Source: Microdochium bolleyi
Lineage: Eukaryota; Ascomycota; Sordariomycetes; Xylariales; Microdochiaceae
NCBI GenBank assembly: GCA_001566295.1
Contig: KQ964245.1
Span: 3,725,524-3,789,523 of the forward strand
Direction: 5' to 3'
Length of the DNA: 64,000 nt
A program made the position numbers and the translations under genes. Every line of letters starts with the position of its first letter. Position 1 is the first letter of the stretch. The notes under the pieces are model-generated. The model was not told the DNA's origin, made no database searches, and was given only the letters and a program-made list of their open reading frames with translations. Below, piece by piece: positions 45,557-56,228 of the stretch.

Positions 45557-46927
45557 ATGAGCCCTCCCCTCGCCAACGACCCAAAACCACGGGTGACCGC
45601 TCCTCGACCTGTCACCGTCAGCGACCACATCGACCAGGATCGTCCACTGTCGCAGAAACCGCCTCAGACTCGCCAGCCCGGTGTCACCAGCAACGACGCC
45701 AGCGCCCATCAGAAGCCACTCCAGTCCGAGCAGACTCCCAGCAGCGACACCCCAAAGCCTCCTGCCACTCCTCCTTCAGAGTTCCAGAAAGCGGGCCCCG
45801 GCTTTCAACACAGCGTATCTGCCACCACCACCGGTTGGAACTGCACCGGCATCCACGGCTTCAATCCTTCATCAGGCCACCAACCTTTTGCTCCTCACCA
45901 CCAGACAGCCGGATTTCCCGCTCATACCGCGATCCCCTCTTTCTTCCCACATCCATCGTTTGGCCATCTTCCTCCTGGATTCCGTCCCAACATGGCCGAC
46001 TACTCCAACTGTGCCATGCCCAACCAGGGCCAGCATTTCCAGCCGCCTGTGCCCGACACTACCTACGGTGGCATGGTGCACACCTGGCACCCGCGCTTCG
46101 ACGGTGCCTCTGGTCCGCCGCAGTACATGGTTCCCGGCCAACCCATGGTCTATGGTACTGTGCCTATGGCATATCCTCAGGTACAACCCGTCTATCCTGC
46201 TCAGACCACGGTGCATTTCTCTGGCTACTCTCCGCAGACAGTCCTCGTCTCAGCCGCTTCGCCGTATCCAAGCTTCCCACACAATGCAAGTCTACACACT
46301 TGGCCCGCCTTGCGCTGGCCGCCTCCACCCACGGGTCTCGGCTTCCCCCCTTTGCAACCAATGGCAACCAAACCGTGGAAGTCCACGAAATCGCCTTTAT
46401 TCTTTCACTTGGGACTCACATGCCGCCTTTCGGTTTATTTTTTCTGAACGCGGCATACATTGCGAGCACTGCTAATATCTGCCGTCTAGTACCAGCCAGC
46501 GATGGCCTCGGCGCCCATGGTCATGCAGCCCATGATGACTGCTGGCCATCAGCAGCCCGTCTACTACGCCCCGGGTCAGCCGGGTCCGTTCATGCAACCA
46601 GCCCAGTTTGCCAATGCTCAGAACCCAATGTTTGTAGGTCATGCCGGCGTCCCCGCACCCCAGGCTCCCCCGGACATTATGGGCATTGGCAAGACCGGCA
46701 CCGAAGCGTGGTACGAGCAGTGCTACAACTCGCAGCTCGAGTCCAACAAGATGAGCGAGCCTCAGGACTTCAAGCCCGCCGACCCCGACCCGGGCCGCAT
46801 GTACCCATGCCGCGAGGTCGATGGTGCCTGGACTCAGCGCAACCTCGTCACCATTGAGCGTCTCGACGATGCTCGCTGGTACATCGACAGCCATGGCCGC
46901 TTCTATGCTGTCCGTTCTGCTGACTGA
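45557..46927 (+). CDS. Pro/Gln-rich protein with conserved-looking C-terminal domain, unrecognised
   Basis: Two exons (45557-46285, 46490-46927) encode 388 residues. The first ~300 residues are low-complexity, rich in Pro, Gln, Ser, His and Tyr with repeated Met-Gln-Pro patterns, probably disordered. The last ~75 residues look folded: 'WYEQCYNSQLESNKM', 'DFKPADPDPGRMYPCREVDG', 'WTQRNLVTIERL', 'ARWYIDSHGRFYAVRSAD'. I recall similar C-termini in hypothetical proteins of Sordariomycetes but cannot name a function. The intron starts with GCAAGT after AAT and ends CTAG, so it is a GC-AG intron; no GT donor gives an in-frame junction. The aaccATGag start is the first ATG of the frame. No signal peptide or transmembrane helix. 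Confidence 0.7.
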
Positions 46928-48012
46928 CTGGTGTCCCAATGCCAGTACCAGTAAGTGCTTGTCTGAAGAGTTTGTGTTGATTCTTGTTAACACATTCAGA
47001 GACAAGGAGAAGCGGTTTTACCGATCTTACAAGTAGAACAACGCTGGTTTCTATAGCGTCGTGAGCTCCTCGGTCATCCTCTTCGCGCAAGGATTGGTGA
47101 TTAATGTTTGTTGCAATCTTGGTCTGGCAGGGCAGCGATCAACTGAGAAAAACCTGTCAGCTTTTGGAGCAGGGAATATCGACTGCGCAAGTATGCACTG
47201 AGCAACACCGGGAGTCATACTCTGCATTTCTGCTGTTGATGTTTCTACGAAACCCTGAACGGTCAAGGGAAGGACACAAGTGAGGAACAGCGCATTGGAG
47301 GCACAATTACCCCTGAGATGAGAAAGGTTGCATTTCTGTCAATTTCTATCCGTCTTTCATCTGGTACTTTACACGCGACAACTCGGCTTTGCACGGAATA
47401 GAGCAGTGAAAATGTGTTTACTCGGACACCGTCCCTACCACTTTGTTGCGAGTTGTTGAGCGACGGGAAATTCACTTATTCTTATTGACTGCTATTGACA
47501 TGCACTATGTGTCAATGTTTATACTCATTCACACTGAATAAAAGCAAGTCGCCGTGTCGGAGTGAGGAAGGCAAGCTAGAATGTCCAATGCCAAGTGCTG
47601 GCGTGACGTTGAAGTTGCCGGGCTCCACAGCCGAGCGACCCGCTTTTCTGGTCCGCGTCGTAGCCACGATTGGCGCACTCCTCAACCTTTGCTGCTTGAA
47701 ATTCTATCTTGAGATGTCCGCCTGCGTCCGCCAAACCCCGACTTACACGCATGCTGTCGCTGCACCTTGCTACCTTAAGTACCGTCCTCAACTTCTTTCA
47801 ACATTCCGTGTTGAGCGTACCAGCGCAGGACATCCATGCTCGGACAATGTGAATAGATAGCTCATACCTAGAGCTTTAGCTCCTGAGCAAATCATTTCCT
47901 TCGCCCAGCAACAACAGCAACAATCCTCGGCGCCACGCAAGCATCAAGTCAAGCCCGGCGACAGCCGTTGCAATAGAGTCAACCGCCGTCATCACCCACA
48001 TTTCGCGGCACG
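46928..48012. other. Intergenic region
   Basis: About 1.1 kb, AT-richer than coding DNA; 3' region of the Pro-rich gene and promoter of RMP1. No gene seen. Confidence 0.6.
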
Positions 48013-49320
48013 ATGGCCACGGAGAACAGGTATCAGCAGGCCCTGGACGCCCTCGCGCCGCTGGAGCCGCTGCTCGCGGGCTTCGCGCGGCGCAACAAGA
48101 ACCAGCACCGCCGCGCGCGGTGGTGGGCGTCGTTCGGCATGCTGCGCCGCGACGGGGCCAAGCTCATGGTCGACCTCGTCGGTGCTGCGGGCTCGAAAGC
48201 CGCGCGGGCTGCTGCTGCTGCTGTGGTCACTTCCACCTCCTCTTCTTCGTCTGTGCCGGCTGCAACCAGCAAGGGGCCTACCAGCGCGAAGCCCGCCCGC
48301 AGCAGAACGTACGAGGACCAGCACCTCGTGGACAGGGCCAACCAGCGCGCGCGGTGGACACGCGACGTCCTCGTGCCCAAGTGCTACATCCAGTTCTCGC
48401 AGCTCACGGCCGACAACCAGTTCGCGACGCTGGGCGTGGTGTTGCTGGGCGCGCTCGCGCAGGTGCACGCCGCGTGCTGCATGATCGCTGGGCCGTCGCC
48501 TGCGGAGGCCGCGATGGCGACGGAGGAGCACGGGAAGCAGTCTATCGTGGAACATAGAGCCGGGAACCCGCTTCTGACGGCTCCTGCTGGTCGGAACACT
48601 GGCGGCGGCGCGTCCAGCACGATCGGATCATCATCCGCGGCGACGGCCGGGCAAGCTGCGGAAGGACGCAAGATTGCGCGACCTGCGGGAGACGACGACA
48701 AGTCGGCCTTCGGACAGCCGACGAGCAGGGCGGGAGGAGGAGGGGGCGTCATCTCGCACGAGGACGCGGCGAGAGGAGGAGTCGCCGCCGCGAGCACCAG
48801 CAAGACGAGGCCCACGACCTCGGCGCCCGCAACAGATGCCCAGCGCGCCAAGCACAGCGACGATACGGAGTCGTCATCGTCGTCGTCAGAGCAGTGGCAC
48901 GGGAAGACTACCACAGACACGCGGCAGGAGAATAAAGAGAAGCTCCTCAAGCGCAAGCGGGAAAAGGTCGCTGCCGAAGCGGTCTTGCCGGGGAAAGCAT
49001 CGAGAGAAGAGGAGAGCAGCGCGACAAAGTCCAAAGGGTTCTCAGAGGGCGAGGCAGGATCGACCCCGAGGACGACAGACTCCGAGGGTCGTGCCAAGAA
49101 GAAAATAAAAAAGATGGACGTGAAGGACAGTTTCCAAGTGGAGGAGGAGCAGCAGCAAGAAAAACCAAGAACGAAGGTGAAAAAGAAGGACCTCAAGGAC
49201 TGCGAAGCGGGAAGCGTTGGAAATGAGGATCCAAGCAAGAAGGACAAGCAAAAGAAGAAAAAGAAGAAGGCAGGCGGAGGGCGTGACGAGTTCGACAGCC
49301 TGTTCAGCTCGTTGTTCTGA
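48013..49320 (+). CDS. RMP1: RNase MRP protein subunit Rmp1-like
   Basis: Single exon, 435 residues. Rmp1 is specific to RNase MRP, which cleaves pre-rRNA and some mRNAs. The N-terminal ~150 residues hold the family core: LLAGFARRNKNQHRRARWW-ASF (residues ~20-42), the helix 'DRANQRARWTRDVLVPKCYI' and 'LTADNQFATLGVVLLGALAQ'. This matches yeast Rmp1 'HRNKNQHR...W..SF' and 'GQFVTLG'. The C-terminus ends 'KKKKKKAGGGRDEFDSLFSSLF', again as in yeast (Lys run, then a Phe-ending tail). Between them lies ~240 residues of Ser/Glu/Lys-rich disorder, so the protein is about twice the yeast length. The 5' part of the gene is strongly GC-rich (CGC/GCG codons). Confidence 0.85.
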   Translation: MATENRYQQALDALAPLEPLLAGFARRNKNQHRRARWWASFGMLRRDGAKLMVDLVGAAGSKAARAAAAAVVTSTSSSSSVPAATSKGPTSAKPARSRTYEDQHLVDRANQRARWTRDVLVPKCYIQFSQLTADNQFATLGVVLLGALAQVHAACCMIAGPSPAEAAMATEEHGKQSIVEHRAGNPLLTAPAGRNTGGGASSTIGSSSAATAGQAAEGRKIARPAGDDDKSAFGQPTSRAGGGGGVISHEDAARGGVAAASTSKTRPTTSAPATDAQRAKHSDDTESSSSSSEQWHGKTTTDTRQENKEKLLKRKREKVAAEAVLPGKASREEESSATKSKGFSEGEAGSTPRTTDSEGRAKKKIKKMDVKDSFQVEEEQQQEKPRTKVKKKDLKDCEAGSVGNEDPSKKDKQKKKKKKAGGGRDEFDSLFSSLF

Positions 49321-52219
49321 TCGAGCTGCTGATCCTGTGACGAGGTTACCAACAGCCCTAATGGCTGTGTTCGAGAAACTACCGCATTAGTAGATCATGT
49401 TGTTCACACTTTCACTTGCCATTTATCAGAACACTTTGATAGCATTATGATACCCCAAGTCGGTTTGGCTATTCTTGGAACTCCTGTATCGTCTGTTTAG
49501 ACCAAAGTGGTGTGCCAGGCAGGCGAAAGCAGGATAATGAGCGATCATGCTTCTGTGTGTTCCGACCTCTGCACTTGTGTGGCCCATGCGGCAGCAGTTC
49601 GCTGCGAGATCGAACGGTTTGTCTCCCAGAAGTGCTACCCACAATGCCAGATTTCCATCACAAGACGACACAATCGCGTGACCCGGCCCAGTCAGTCTCT
49701 GCTCCATGCGTGGCTGGGTTGTGCACGTCCAATTAGTGAACCGCGGATGTTGTATCACTCACTCATGCATGCGTCTGACACACAGAGATAAACAAACTCG
49801 GGGCCAAACCAAGCAGCCTAAGTGCTGTCTAATGCGCGTGCCGCAGGCAGGGTACGTGCGTGCGTGCGTCCCCGTGCACGACGACGTAAGCAGGAGGAAG
49901 ATCTCGTCACGCAGGCGTTCTCTAATGTACGCGGGGCGGCAGCGCCAGGATGCCTTTGAAACGGAAGACTTGAAGGGGAAAAGGGCAGAGGCGGAGCGGA
50001 GCCAGGGTAAGGTACCCTGGGGTGCATGCAAGGATACCGCACTGGTATCTCAAGTGCTTTAACGTTAGCGCGTGGCATCACTTTCTAGATTGACTTTTGA
50101 GCGGCGCGTTGCAGGTTGCGCAGCTAGACGGGAGTCGCCCGTCACTACACAGAAGGCGGAGGCAGATAAAAGTGAACATCGACCTGAGGTCTGCTCACTC
50201 GCGGTCGGGTGGTTCCACATGAGAGAGGAGCGGACCCCCGGCAGGGGTGCTCTTTCACGACGGAGTGCCAAATGAAAGAGGAGAAAAAAAAAAAGAGCAC
50301 GCCAGCAAGCAGGGGGTGTGCAACTCCAAAGCAGGCAGTAATGGTGTCGAGTGGTGCGCTGGGGGCTTTTTGTCCGCTTTTCTTGCAGGGATGTGGCGAG
50401 CGACTCAGGTTTGTGGATGTGAAAGAAACGCAGTCGGGCCACGGCTAGGTGCACGGGCGAGGCGTGAGCACGGGGTCTTCATTATCCCCGAGAGTGCGGC
50501 TATATCCGGCTTCGTCGTGTCAAATCTTGAAATTTCATCATCGACTCTGGGCGATTGAGCACGACAAGATCTGGCACGACAAACGCGAGAAGGGATTGCA
50601 GCTTCCCCGATGATTCCTGTAGCGACTGTGAGATGGCCCTTCGCCGCTCCAACTCCCATCGACCCGGTTCAGAACGGTGGTCGAGGCACCATACGAATGA
50701 CTGCAAGTTCAGAACATCATCAGCATTAACACCCCTCATAGAGGTTGCAGATGAGCAGAACGGCTTGTGCTGTACTAACCAAAGGAACGTGTGCCGTAGT
50801 AGAGCTCTCGTCTTTTCACACACTTGGGGGCCTGTCCCATCCGCCACCAAGGGGTTATGGTGTCCGGGGAAACAGGCTGCAGTGCGCCTAGACCACGTTA
50901 CACGAGCCCTCGCACAGGCGACACTGCGGATGCGAAGGTTCGACAACTCTTCTGTGGGAAAATCAGCATCATTTCTCCTACTGGGTGCCTTGCATATGCA
51001 AAGGACGATGCAGGACTCACCTTTGGGAGCCTTCCGGGTTCAGCCGTCCCATTGGCCTGCAGTCCGAGTGCCGAGACAGATCAAATGATGTAGACTGGCG
51101 TGGATGCATCCACGCAAATTTGCACGACGCGACACAGGCTCAGCAGGAGGATATCAAGTAGCGTAGGAACGGTCGGACGGTCGGCCTCGGGCTGTTGTGC
51201 ACAGTCATGACCGCCCCCTCTCGTGCGCATGGTGTTGTGGCGGGTGTGGGGGCGGAGGATGTCACTAGAAGGGGAGTATGGCTATCGCGATGTCGGGGGG
51301 TGCGTGGTGGGCAGGAGCGCCATGGGGTCTTCTCCAGGTGTGCTGGTGGGTCGCGCCCTCCCCTGCCGGCGGCGGACGGCACCACGCTAACGCAACTGGT
51401 CCAGCCCCCCATGTCCATGCGCGAGAGGAGCCCTGGAGCCCTGCGCGCCCTGGAGCGCAGCCCACCCCTGGCGCCTCTGCCCTGGCCCCGGCCCTGCTCT
51501 GCCTGCTGCATCGGGTGCAGCGCGTGGCTGCTGGCAAGCTCCTGTCCTGTCCACTCCAGTCCTGGCCCAGTTGCTGCTGCTGCTGCTGCCGGGCCCTGCC
51601 AATTCTCTGCCGTCCCGCCGCCGCCGCCTCCACCTTCTTTTGTTGCGAGGTCTGCTTCTGTGTCTGCGCTTGCCCGGGGCTAGCCTACCTGTAGACAACC
51701 TGCCACCTCCCAGCTCGCGATCCCAATTCTTCACCCGTCCGGTCCTCCTCCTCCTCCTCCCCATCATCATCACTGCCGGCCCCCGCCTGCAACCCTCTTA
51801 CCCATTCATCACGCCTCCTGCGCACACGTCTCTGCGCCTGCTCAGCCTTCTCCATCGTCGGCGCCTCACCGTCAGCGACCCTCTCGTCGTCGTTGCGCGC
51901 CCTGGGCCTCTGACGCACCGTTCCGACCCCTGAGCACCGCGAGGCTGCCTCGACGCCGTCCCGCTAAGCCGCGTCGCAAGCTCCTCCATCTTGACGACAG
52001 CTCCGCCTGCCAGCTCCTGTCTGCGCCCCACGATCGAGCTCGCGCCCTCGATTCCAGACTCGACTGCTTGTCTCCGACAATCACGAGGACACAGCTCGCG
52101 CATTGTTTTGACGTCGCGCGACGAGATTCTCCATCGCGCCAACAAGCACCAGCAGCTTATCCGTACCCATCGACAGCCGCTACCTGGCATTCGGTTATAC
52201 ATACATCCTTTAGCCCACC
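49321..52219. other. 2.9-kb upstream region of RCO-1
   Basis: No supportable gene. 49.4-51.1 kb is mixed; 51.2-52.2 kb is increasingly C/T-rich (runs of CTC, CTG and TCC), like a long fungal leader. A GGTACC-centred inverted repeat lies at 50002-50020. Confidence 0.55.
50002..50020. promoter_or_regulatory. GGTACC-centred inverted repeat
   Basis: CCAGGGTA-AGG-TACCCTGG: 8-bp perfect arms around 3 nt. Its core resembles the AAGGTACCTT palindromes upstream of the CENP-B-type gene. Function unknown. Confidence 0.3.
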
Positions 52220-54322
52220 ATGTCGATGTATCCTGGCCACCGTGGCCTGCCCCATCAGGGCGGCTCCTCGCGCCTCAACGAGCTCCTCGAGCAGGTCCGC
52301 GCCGAGTTCGACAACCAGGTCCGCGTCAACGAGGACTATGAACGACAAAGTAAGCAAGCTTTTCATAGCTAGTGGAATGACGGAGAGGAGAAAGCACTAA
52401 CACCAAAGCCGAAATAGTCCAGCAGCAGATCCAGGAGGCGCAAGTGATCCGGGAAAAGGTCTACCAGCTCGAGCAGGCGCACATGAGTATCAAGCAAAAG
52501 TAAGCCACTTCTTTTCTGGACCGCATAAGCAGACCTCAGCGGCGAGCTGCACTCATTTGTTGTCGCAAAGAAACAAGACCGCGCTTGCCATACGGCGACA
52601 GGCAGCTGACGCGGCTTCTCACTTGCCTACGTGTACTGACTGCATTACTTTATTCAGGTATGACGAGGAGATCGTTCTTCTTCGCCGCCAGCTTGAGTCT
52701 GCGCGTGGAGGTGCTCCGCCGCCGCAAGGCATGCAGGGTCCTCCCCAGCATGGAGGCCCCTCTAACGGGCCGCCCCCAGCGATCAATGTTGGCAACAACC
52801 TGTTCAGTGGCATCATGACTGGACAGGGCGGCCAAGGTGGTGGTCTCCCTCCTCAGCCTGTGCCTCAGGAGCAGCAAGCTCCTGGGCAGCACCACCAGAT
52901 GCCCCAGGGCCCGCCCGGTCTTCAGGGTCCTCCTCCGCCTCCTCCTAGCCAGCAGCCTCCCTTCCAGCCGCCTTACCAGCAGGGCCCTGCGCCCAATGGA
53001 TTCCCCGGCCAGGCGCCGTCCAGCACCGCGTCCCCAGGACCCGGCAAGCGAGGCATTGGCCGGCCACCGGCTGGCGGACCTGCTACTCCCCAGATCAACA
53101 CCCCGATGCCGTACCCGGGCCCCGGCGCCTCGCCGCAGGTTGCTAACCACCCCACACCCGACCACCGAGCCATGCAGTCCCATCCTGGCCCCCCCATGGT
53201 GAACAATGCTCTTGGCGAGGTTGACCTCGACCGTCTCCCTGCCCACTACAAGAAGACTCGCGATGACTGGTTTGTCGTCTTCAACCAGCAAGTGCCGCGC
53301 GTACTTGATGTTGATCTTGTCCACACCCTTGGCCACGATAGTGTTGTCTGCTGTGTCCGCTTCAGCCACGATGGCAAGTTCATTGCCACTGGTTGCAACC
53401 GATCCGCACAGATCTACGATGTCAACACTGGTGAGAAGCTGTGTGTTCTGCAGGACGAGAACGCTGACGTCTCTGGGGATTTGTATATCCGCAGTGTCTG
53501 TTTCAGTCCTGACGGCAAGTACCTGGCTACTGGTGCCGAGGACAAGCTCATTCGCGTGTGGGACATTCAGAGCCGCACTATCCGCAACACGTTTGCCGGT
53601 CACGAGCAGGATATCTACAGTCTGGATTTCGCTCGTGATGGCCGCACTATCGCGTCTGGCAGTGGCGATAGGACTGTTCGTCTCTGGGATATCGAGACTG
53701 GTAGTGCCATGTTGACTCTAAGCATAGAGGACGGTGTCACCACGGTCGCCATCTCGCCCGATACCAAGTATGTCGCCGCCGGTTCGCTCGACAAGAGCGT
53801 GCGTGTCTGGGATATCAAGGGTGGATACCTGCTGGAGCGCCTCGAGGGTCCAGACGGTCACAAGGACAGCGTCTACTCTGTGGCTTTCTCGCCCAACGGC
53901 AAGGACCTCGTCAGTGGCAGTCTCGACAAGACAATCAAGATGTGGGAGCTTTCGACTCCTCGCGGCATGCAGATGCCTAACCCTAAGGGAGGGCGCTGTG
54001 TCAAGACCTTTGAGGGTCACAGGGTAAGTGCTGATTATGCGCGTGGGATTGTATACGCCACGATAATACGGAATGCTAATTCGGATCTCTCCAGGACTTC
54101 GTTTTGTCTGTCGCGCTCACACCGGATGCCAACTGGGTTCTGTCTGGTTCCAAGGACCGTGGTGTGCAGTTCTGGGACCCAAGAACGGGATACACTCAGC
54201 TCATGTTGCAGGGCCACAAGAACTCGGTCATTTCCGTTGCGCCCAGCCCTGCTGGAACCTTCTTCGCGACAGGTTCCGGCGACACTCGGGCGCGTATCTG
54301 GTCGTACAGGAACATTGCATAG
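52220..54322 (+). CDS. RCO1: General transcriptional corepressor RCO-1 / Tup1 (WD40)
   Basis: Four exons (52220-52349, 52409-52499, 52658-54023, 54095-54322) give 604 residues. With Ssn6/RCM-1 it represses genes recruited by DNA-binding proteins, affecting growth, carbon use, conidiation and metabolism. Residues ~12-80 are the Tup1 N-terminal tetramerisation helix ('SRLNELLEQVRAEFDNQVR', 'REKVYQLEQAHMSIKQK', 'YDEEIVLLRRQLES'). A Gly/Pro/Gln-rich linker follows to ~235, then 'LPAHYKKTRDDWFVVFNQ' and a seven-bladed WD40 propeller ('VVCCVRFSHDGKFIATG', 'SVCFSPDGKYLATG', 'LDFARDGRTIASGSGDRTVR', 'VAFSPNGKDLVSGSLDKTIK', ending 'GDTRARIWSYRNIA'). Start ATG 52220 is in cccaccATGtc. The last 17 codons and stop lie in the first copy of a 78-bp tandem duplication. 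Confidence 0.96.
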
Positions 54323-54414
54323 GCGCAAAACTCCAGAACCGACACATCTGGTCCCGGCAATACACGGGCTTGTTTCCGGTCGTACTCGAACCTTGCATAG
54401 GCGCAAGAGTCCAG
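54272..54414 (+). repeat. Diverged 78-bp tandem duplication across the RCO-1 stop codon
   Basis: Copy 1 (54272-54336) and copy 2 (54350-54414) align without gaps at an offset of 78 bp, with about 52 of 65 positions identical. Copy 1 includes the last codons of RCO-1 (GSGDTRARIWSYRNIA) and the stop; copy 2, in the 3' UTR, would read GPGNTRACFRSYSNLA followed by a stop at the same place. Confidence 0.8.
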
Positions 54415-56228
54415 ACTGGCCACGTAGGACAAGGGACGCAGCGCTGGCTAAGACTGTCTGTGGTTTGCCAAAATGCTCGGTATGTTCACGGAGGTAGACG
54501 GGCGATATTCCATATGGGGGCCTCGTTTCGGGGAAATGCGACTAGATGGTAGATTTTGGACTCGCTTGTGAACGCAAAGGGTGTGTTTTGGATGACAAGT
54601 GAAAGGAAACTATGATACTCAATGGCAATCGGCGTATAGGGCAAAGAAAGCAATGCCGGTGGAACCCCCGAGCATGAGCTCGGGGGGGACAGTGCTGCAC
54701 ACCTGTAACTTTTTTTTTCTTTTCATCTTTTCCTTTTTATGTCTACTCGTTAGTTCTTGAACAATCAAAAGATATACCAAGCTCGAGACTTTGCGCTGGC
54801 GTGGACTCTGATGCAGCCACTGCTGGTAATAGAACGCGGTGTGTCGGCATGACGAGCGGGAACTTTACAGCAACGCCGCTGGGGAGATATAGGTAAGCGT
54901 ATCCATGGATATGTTGAGCACTCGTCCGCCGCGCAGCAAGAGACAAGGTGCTCGTAGGGTGATGTCAAAACATTATATGGACCATTGTAGGGTATCGGGG
55001 CGTGCAGGGGCATCCGTGACACATCTTGGACGAACTGGTGAGTCCAGCTTCGGCGGGGAGTGTGGGACGGACCGGAGTGCAGCCAAGTACCAGCTATTCC
55101 CGGCACCTGGCCATGCCCGATCTCGGGATGAGGCCCGTTTTGCATTGGTGGAGAGTGATGACGAAAAGACCTGCCCGTCTGCCGACTGTACAAGTGGTGG
55201 GTGGTCTCTACAAGCTGAACTCACTGTTGAGACTCGACATGGGGCAGTGCAGGAAAGCAAAGGACCGTGAGCGGCTCTGGATAATGACGTGTTGTTGCAA
55301 CTGTCGAGACTTGAAGGTTAAAAATCTACAACGTACATGCTACTCGGGCAGTGCCCCCCTCGACCGGTCCGAATACGAATAAGGGTTCGCCTCCTTATCA
55401 GATCGAAAAAGAACTGGGGAGACCTGCACGCGGAAGCAGCGGACAGAAGAGGAGACAGGATCGGCTCAAAAGGGCTTCGCTGCGGGGGCGCAGCCGGGAC
55501 GTGATTGGCTCGGAAGCTCGAGATCCCAGTGGTGCCATTGCCATGCGGTGTCGGTGGACAGAAGAAGGGGAGAGGGAGCAAACGTAAAGGACGCGCGCTG
55601 AACAGTCGATGAGGCTCGCACACAAGCGCACAATCATCTGCGCAGGAGGGCAGCACCGGCCAGGCTGGAGTTATTAAGATTGGCATCAGAGTGTTGTCGT
55701 ACGTGTCCTATGGCATGTCGTGTGGCCATGTCCCGAGCATGCGATGATGGAGGCCGGGCAGGCCCACAGAAGCAGGGACGAGGCAGCGCGGACAGGACGG
55801 GCGATCAGGCGATGCTCGTGCTGTCAGCCGGGAAGGCGACTTTGGGGGTGCTCTAGAAGGAAACGCCGCGCAGGCGCAAGGCCCGCGGACCAACCAGGCG
55901 GGCTGCCGGCAGACTCGCGGGCGCCACTGGCCGCCCGCCGGCCGCCCAAAGCACGCGAAATTGCCCCAGAGCAGAATTTCCCATCCGCTAGCCTGTGCTG
56001 GGCGCGGGCCCCTGAGGCAGGGCGAGGGCGAGGGCGCCCGGCATTGCAGGCGGGCCCGGGCCAATCTTATTAAACAATCAACAACGCCGCTCCCTCTGCT
56101 CCCATCTTGCGTCTTCGCCTCCACGACAACTCCCACACCGCTGCCGACGGCTGATACCTTGTGTGGTCTACTCTGTGCCTACCACGACTCGACACTCTGT
56201 CCCGTCCCGCTCCCGACCACTCACCACC
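54415..56228. other. Intergenic region, promoter and leader of ERG3
   Basis: 3' end of RCO-1, then ERG3 upstream DNA. CCAAT boxes occur at about 55505-55509 (minus) and 56062-56066 (plus). 55.7-56.06 kb is very GC-rich. No gene supported. Confidence 0.55.

Noticed and set aside
48384..49352. 322-residue frame antisense to RMP1
   Set aside because: Ser/Phe/Leu composition mirrors the Lys/Glu-rich sense strand; it is a shadow of the RMP1 gene.
52557..54497. 646-residue continuous frame through RCO-1 extending past the exon 3 donor
   Set aside because: Continuing through intron 3 destroys the last WD40 blade; splicing at 54024/54094 restores it and gives the expected family length.
55155..55218. 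C/D-like pair on the plus strand (GTGATGA ... CTGA) between RCO-1 and ERG3
   Set aside because: Only about three possible stem pairs and no recognisable rRNA target; likely chance.
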